Shown here piece by piece: positions 60,251 through 64,000 of a DNA stretch of 64,000 nucleotides. The notes beneath the pieces were generated by a model. It was not told the origin of the DNA. It ran no database searches and was given only the letters and a program-made list of their open reading frames with translations. Location: NCBI RefSeq assembly GCF_005116475.1, contig NZ_SWBO01000002.1, positions 453,258-517,257 on the forward strand, written 5' to 3'. The stretch's first letter is position 1. Each line of letters starts with the position of its first letter. Source of the stretch: Pedobacter cryotolerans. Lineage in GTDB: Bacteria; Bacteroidota; Bacteroidia; Sphingobacteriales; Sphingobacteriaceae. The translations under genes were made by a program, and so were the position numbers.

Positions 60251-62089
60251 TTAATAACCAAAGTTTTGAACCATGTTTGTATTTTCATTCAAGGCAGTTT
60301 TTGGATACGGTAATAATTCTTTTTTATTTGCCTCAAAATAGAAAGCAAAACCTGTAGAAATACTGGTAATTTGATTTTCTGTAGTTAAAGCTCTTCTCCA
60401 GTTTTTAACAGTATATCCCGCAGGTGCGGTAGTAGAGTTTAAACCTGGAGCAAACAATACGTTATTTGGAGCCCCGCCGAAAAGATCTAACGTAGCAACT
60501 TCGGTAACACTAGGTGTTAAATTGTAATTAGCTTCTTTAGCGTAAACATAATTAGGCACGTTTACATAAGGGCCTGTTCCGTCAATTAACTGCTGTAGTT
60601 TAGTTCTGGTTTCAATAAATTTACTGTTAATTAAATTCCAACGGATCAAATCAAATTTTCTAATTGCTTCGCCACCAAACTCTAATAATCTTTCTTTAAC
60701 AATTGCATTAAAGAAATCTATTTTGTTAGTTGGTGTAACTGGAATACTACCTTCGAAACCTACATAAGCACGTTTTTGTACCAATTGCAAACCTTCTGCA
60801 GCCGTTGCCGATGGACCATTACCTATTTCGTTATCAGCTTCTGCATACATTAATAAAATATCTGCATACCTTAAAATTGGCCAGTTTACTGCAAATTGTT
60901 GCGATGATGATCTTCCATCAAAATTTGTCCACGATTTACGGAATTTTGCATCAGTAAAGTTGTTTAACGTATTAATTATTTTTTTAGAAGTGGCCGTAAT
61001 CTCGAAAATACCCAAGGTTACATCTCTTCTACAATCTTTACTCGGATCAAACTCATAAAAATAAGTAGCAATGGCATTCATACCGCCACCTCCAGTACCA
61101 TAAGTTGAGGCTGCATTAAAACGAATCCCGTTGTAATAACCCAATTTACTATCGGTGTTTGCATTTGCACCAAAGGCAGCAACTTCTAACATTAATTCGT
61201 TTTCGTTATCAGCTCTCGTACCATGTAAACTTTTAAAGATATTTTCGTAAACCGGATTTAAACGGTGTGAACCGTTGTCCATAATCGCTTTACATTCGTC
61301 TTTGGCAATCTGATAATATTTCAAATAATCAGCGCTTCTTTCCATGGTATTGGTTTTTGTTCTTAAAGAATATCCACCTCGAGCCAAAGCAATTCTAGCC
61401 CTTAAACCTTTAATTGCACCTTTTGTAAAACGAAAACTACCATACTCTGCAATTTCTGATCTCCAAGGCACTAAATCTGATGCAATTGCCAAATCTGCTA
61501 TAATCTGATCGTAAGTTAAATCTCTATCAGCATTTGCTGGAAAAAGATTTTCTGCATCGGCAGCTGGCACAAAACGTTGTGGTACATCGCCCCAATTGCG
61601 GATTAACTCATAATAAAATTGTGCTCTTAAAGCTAAGGCTTCGCCATGGTAACGTTTCATTAAAGCTTGCTCTGTTGCCGAACCACTGGTGTATAATTTA
61701 GATTGAGGAATGAATTTGATGCATAAATTTGCTCTTTCGATACCAGAATACAATTGTGCAAATGGTTGAATTATATCCGTATTGTCAGAACTTGCGCCAT
61801 ACATGCTAATTCCTCTCCTGTCTGATGGGCTATAACTTCCTGATGTTTTAAAATCATCGGCTGTAATGCCAAACAAAGTTGATAAACGGCTACCATAACC
61901 GTTATCGCCAACTAACCTATTGTACACACCAACTAAAGCTGTATTTGTTGTGGCTGTAGATTCAAATACTACTGCTTCTGATGAAGTAGAAGGCGATTCG
62001 AAATCTAAAAACTTTTTGCAAGATGGTGTAATCATTATCGCTCCTATAGCAAAAACTAGAGTTGCGTATTTAATAATTCTATTTTTCAT
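60251..62089 (-). CDS. susD: SusD/RagB-family outer-membrane glycan-binding lipoprotein
   Basis: A 612-residue lipoprotein (lipobox IMITPSCKKF, lipid on about Cys24). It has the SusD pattern: LDFESPSTSS..., helices of tetratricopeptide type, RYHGEALALRAQFYYELIRNWGDVP (about 129-153) and the C-terminal FNAIVKERLLEFGGEAIRKFDLIRWNLI (about 453-480). SusD caps the SusC barrel and captures oligosaccharide. The ligand is inferred to be a pectic oligomer from the downstream enzymes. It starts 11 nt after SusC. Confidence 0.95.
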   Translation of the reverse strand: MKNRIIKYATLVFAIGAIMITPSCKKFLDFESPSTSSEAVVFESTATTNTALVGVYNRLVGDNGYGSRLSTLFGITADDFKTSGSYSPSDRRGISMYGASSDNTDIIQPFAQLYSGIERANLCIKFIPQSKLYTSGSATEQALMKRYHGEALALRAQFYYELIRNWGDVPQRFVPAADAENLFPANADRDLTYDQIIADLAIASDLVPWRSEIAEYGSFRFTKGAIKGLRARIALARGGYSLRTKTNTMERSADYLKYYQIAKDECKAIMDNGSHRLNPVYENIFKSLHGTRADNENELMLEVAAFGANANTDSKLGYYNGIRFNAASTYGTGGGGMNAIATYFYEFDPSKDCRRDVTLGIFEITATSKKIINTLNNFTDAKFRKSWTNFDGRSSSQQFAVNWPILRYADILLMYAEADNEIGNGPSATAAEGLQLVQKRAYVGFEGSIPVTPTNKIDFFNAIVKERLLEFGGEAIRKFDLIRWNLINSKFIETRTKLQQLIDGTGPYVNVPNYVYAKEANYNLTPSVTEVATLDLFGGAPNNVLFAPGLNSTTAPAGYTVKNWRRALTTENQITSISTGFAFYFEANKKELLPYPKTALNENTNMVQNFGY

Positions 62090-62100
62090 ATCAATTAAGA

Positions 62101-64000
62101 TTAAAATGTCATGTTTAAACCGGCTAAAATATATCTGCTACGTGGATAAGCAGCATAATCTATACCTGGTGTTAAAGGATTAGATCTACGTGTATTAGCT
62201 TCTGGATCATAACCTGTATAACCCGTGAAACTATGCAAGTTGTTTACAGTAGCATAAACTCTTAATCTCGAAATAAATTTACTACGTTGAACAAATTGAG
62301 TTGGTAGTGTATAACCTAAAGTGATGTTGTTTACACGTAAAAAAGATCCATCCTCAACAGCATAAGATGTTAAAGTATAATTACCTGGAGATGGTGTCCA
62401 TAAGGTAGTGTTCGCATTTAATGCTGCTAAAACTGCAGGATCTGTTACTCTTACTCCATTGGCATCAAAGTTTTTCCACCTGTTGTTCATTGTTGCCAAT
62501 AAGTTATTGTCTCTAACGTTAAACTGCGATGAAAACTCGATGGTGTTTGCATTATAAACTTCGTTACCAACGGTGAAGTTCATGAAAACGCTTAAATCGA
62601 AGTTTTTATAAGCAAACTGATTGGTGAAACCACCGGTAAATTTAGGTTGAGATGTACCTAAAACTGTTTTATCATCATCGCCAATTAACATACTGGTAGA
62701 GTTAGAAAGCTTTTTAACCTTCATATCTCCTGGTTGAGGTTCTCTGTTACCAATTAACACTCTGCTGTTTGCAATACCTGGCTTTAAAACATAAGTATAG
62801 GCCAATGTAGTTGTGTTTTGAGTTACATTAAAATCATCCAAATTATAACGACCATCAGATACGAAACCATAAAACTGACCAACTGGTTTACCAACTTCTA
62901 CTTTGAAATCGGCCAAACTATTAACCCAACCTGATTGAACTACGTAAGATTGTACGCCGTTTTGCAGTTCTAAAATTTTGTTTTTGTTGAAAGAAATATT
63001 GAAACCAGCATTGTAACTGAAATCTTTAGATTTAACAACAGCTCCATTTAACTGTAATTCGATACCTCTATTTTGAGTTTTCCCAACATTTTGTTGTTGC
63101 GTATTGTAACCGTTAATTGGCGGAATGTTTGCATTTAACAATAAATCACGAGTTCTGTTATCATATAAATCTAAAGCAATTGAAACTCTATTTTTTAACA
63201 ATTCGATATCGAAACCAATGTTTGCTGAAATATTTTTTTCCCAAGTAATGTTACTATTTGCCAATACGTTACCAGCAATTAAACCAGTGGTTACAGAACC
63301 ATCATTGCTGGCATATCCACCTTGTGTAGAATTAGCAGAAAACAGAGTTCTAAATAAATCTTGTCCAATTCTATTGTTACCAGCTAAACCATAACTTGCT
63401 CTAATTTTAAATTGATCGATCCATTTCAAATCCATTTTTTTAAAGAAGTCTTCTTCAGATAATCTCCAAGCAATTTGTGCTGATGGAAAATCGCCCCATC
63501 TGTTTCCTTCTGCAAAGAAAGATGAGCCATCTCTACGGTAATTTATGGTAGCTAAATATTTTCCTTTGTAGTTGTAAGATGCTCTGGCAAAAAACGAAAA
63601 CTGACGTGAACCTGATTGAAATGAAGTTGGTTTATCTTGAACTGAACCCGCTGTTGGTGGTTCTGCTTTTTGTATCCCTGCAAATGCTTCATCGGCTGTA
63701 ATATTAATTGGAAACCATCTAATGGTGCTGCTGTTAGATTTTACATCAATTTTATTTAACTCCTGACCCGCTAATAAATCTAAACTATGATCGCTACCCA
63801 AATTTGGTTTGTAATTGATAATGTTGGTATTAATTAAAGTTGTACCGTTAGAATTGTCTAAAACCACAACTGGTAAACCTGCACTATTTCTGGCAATACC
63901 ACTTAATGGACCGTTAAAGCCGTTAACCTTTCTGTCTGCAAAAGTTAAACCTACAGTAGATCTTATGCTTAAATTTTTAAGGATTTGATAGCTTAAATAG
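62101..64000 (-). CDS. susC: SusC/RagA-family TonB-linked outer-membrane transporter (N-terminus beyond the window)
   Basis: The frame stays open to the right edge, so 633 codons of the C-terminal barrel are seen and the signal peptide, carboxypeptidase-like domain and plug lie outside. Family marks are YNYKGKYLATINYRRDGSSFFAEGNRWGDFPSAQIAWRLSEEDF, IRASYGLAGNNRIGQDLF and the C-terminal FISRLRVYATVNNLHSFTGYTGYDPEANTR...YPRSRYILAGLNMTF. It imports oligosaccharides with SusD, using TonB. A GTG at 63867 is an internal codon, not the start. Confidence 0.95.
   Translation of the reverse strand, partial: YLSYQILKNLSIRSTVGLTFADRKVNGFNGPLSGIARNSAGLPVVVLDNSNGTTLINTNIINYKPNLGSDHSLDLLAGQELNKIDVKSNSSTIRWFPINITADEAFAGIQKAEPPTAGSVQDKPTSFQSGSRQFSFFARASYNYKGKYLATINYRRDGSSFFAEGNRWGDFPSAQIAWRLSEEDFFKKMDLKWIDQFKIRASYGLAGNNRIGQDLFRTLFSANSTQGGYASNDGSVTTGLIAGNVLANSNITWEKNISANIGFDIELLKNRVSIALDLYDNRTRDLLLNANIPPINGYNTQQQNVGKTQNRGIELQLNGAVVKSKDFSYNAGFNISFNKNKILELQNGVQSYVVQSGWVNSLADFKVEVGKPVGQFYGFVSDGRYNLDDFNVTQNTTTLAYTYVLKPGIANSRVLIGNREPQPGDMKVKKLSNSTSMLIGDDDKTVLGTSQPKFTGGFTNQFAYKNFDLSVFMNFTVGNEVYNANTIEFSSQFNVRDNNLLATMNNRWKNFDANGVRVTDPAVLAALNANTTLWTPSPGNYTLTSYAVEDGSFLRVNNITLGYTLPTQFVQRSKFISRLRVYATVNNLHSFTGYTGYDPEANTRRSNPLTPGIDYAAYPRSRYILAGLNMTF

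Noticed and set aside
63867..63867. GTG at 63867 as the start of the SusC gene
   Set aside because: The same frame continues to the right edge with SusC-like barrel sequence and no stop codon, so the gene is simply cut by the window.
37111..64000. Pectin locus as a recently acquired mobile island
   Set aside because: No integrase, transposase, tRNA border or direct repeat boundary was seen, and codon and base use look like the rest of the window.

Overview
The window comes from the chromosome of a low-GC, AT-rich Bacteroidota, most likely a Pedobacter-like member of the Sphingobacteriaceae. The support is a SusC/SusD pair with carbohydrate-active enzymes, Bacteroidota-restricted families (DUF5723, DUF4296, DUF4957-type), TAnnTTTG-type promoter boxes, and intergenic spaces full of short degenerate repeats. 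No rRNA, tRNA, CRISPR array, insertion sequence or prophage was recognised.

Layout. (1) 1-4264 is a metal-uptake locus: the tail of a probable DtxR/MntR-type regulator, an Nramp transporter fused to a UspA domain, and a convergent TonB receptor preceded by a perfect 16-bp DtxR-like palindrome. (2) 4374-24823 is housekeeping: smpB, pcm, DUF423-priA, a membrane-protein pair, scoA/scoB, a sugar dehydrogenase lipoprotein, DUF4296-mutS2, a five-gene yggS-to-methyltransferase operon including an aspartate kinase, a cold shock protein, a 1-Cys peroxiredoxin and a DUF72 protein. (3) 24894-27439 is the most interesting locus. It holds an ECF sigma factor, a membrane protein joining an anti-sigma-like N-terminus to a trypsin-like protease, and two tandem paralogous mini-lipoproteins. 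Four copies of GGKNACC-N15-YATTAA point at these genes and look like one autoregulated ECF promoter. (4) 27576-36669 holds purB, an Nfu scaffold, a short Hsp70, lgt and an inositol monophosphatase-like gene, mtaB, and ubiX bracketed by a HigBA and a HicBA toxin-antitoxin pair.

(5) 37111-64000 is about 27 kb of leftward genes forming a pectin-utilisation locus linked to hexuronate catabolism. From upstream (right) to downstream (left) it runs: SusC (cut by the window end), SusD, a DUF4957-type lipoprotein, an intrinsic terminator, a CE12-type acetylesterase, two CE8 pectinesterases, GH43, GH28, GH105 and a PL10 pectate lyase. These are followed by uxaB, uxaA, kduI, a UxuB-like reductase, uxaC, kdgK, eda, an ExuT-type transporter and a GapN-type dehydrogenase.

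Together these enzymes would de-esterify and depolymerise homogalacturonan and trim side chains. They would then convert galacturonate via tagaturonate, altronate and 2-keto-3-deoxygluconate to pyruvate and glyceraldehyde-3-phosphate, with GapN giving NADPH. No regulator, uxuA or clear kduD is visible here. Most gaps between the catabolic genes carry a repeat or hairpin, often of different families.
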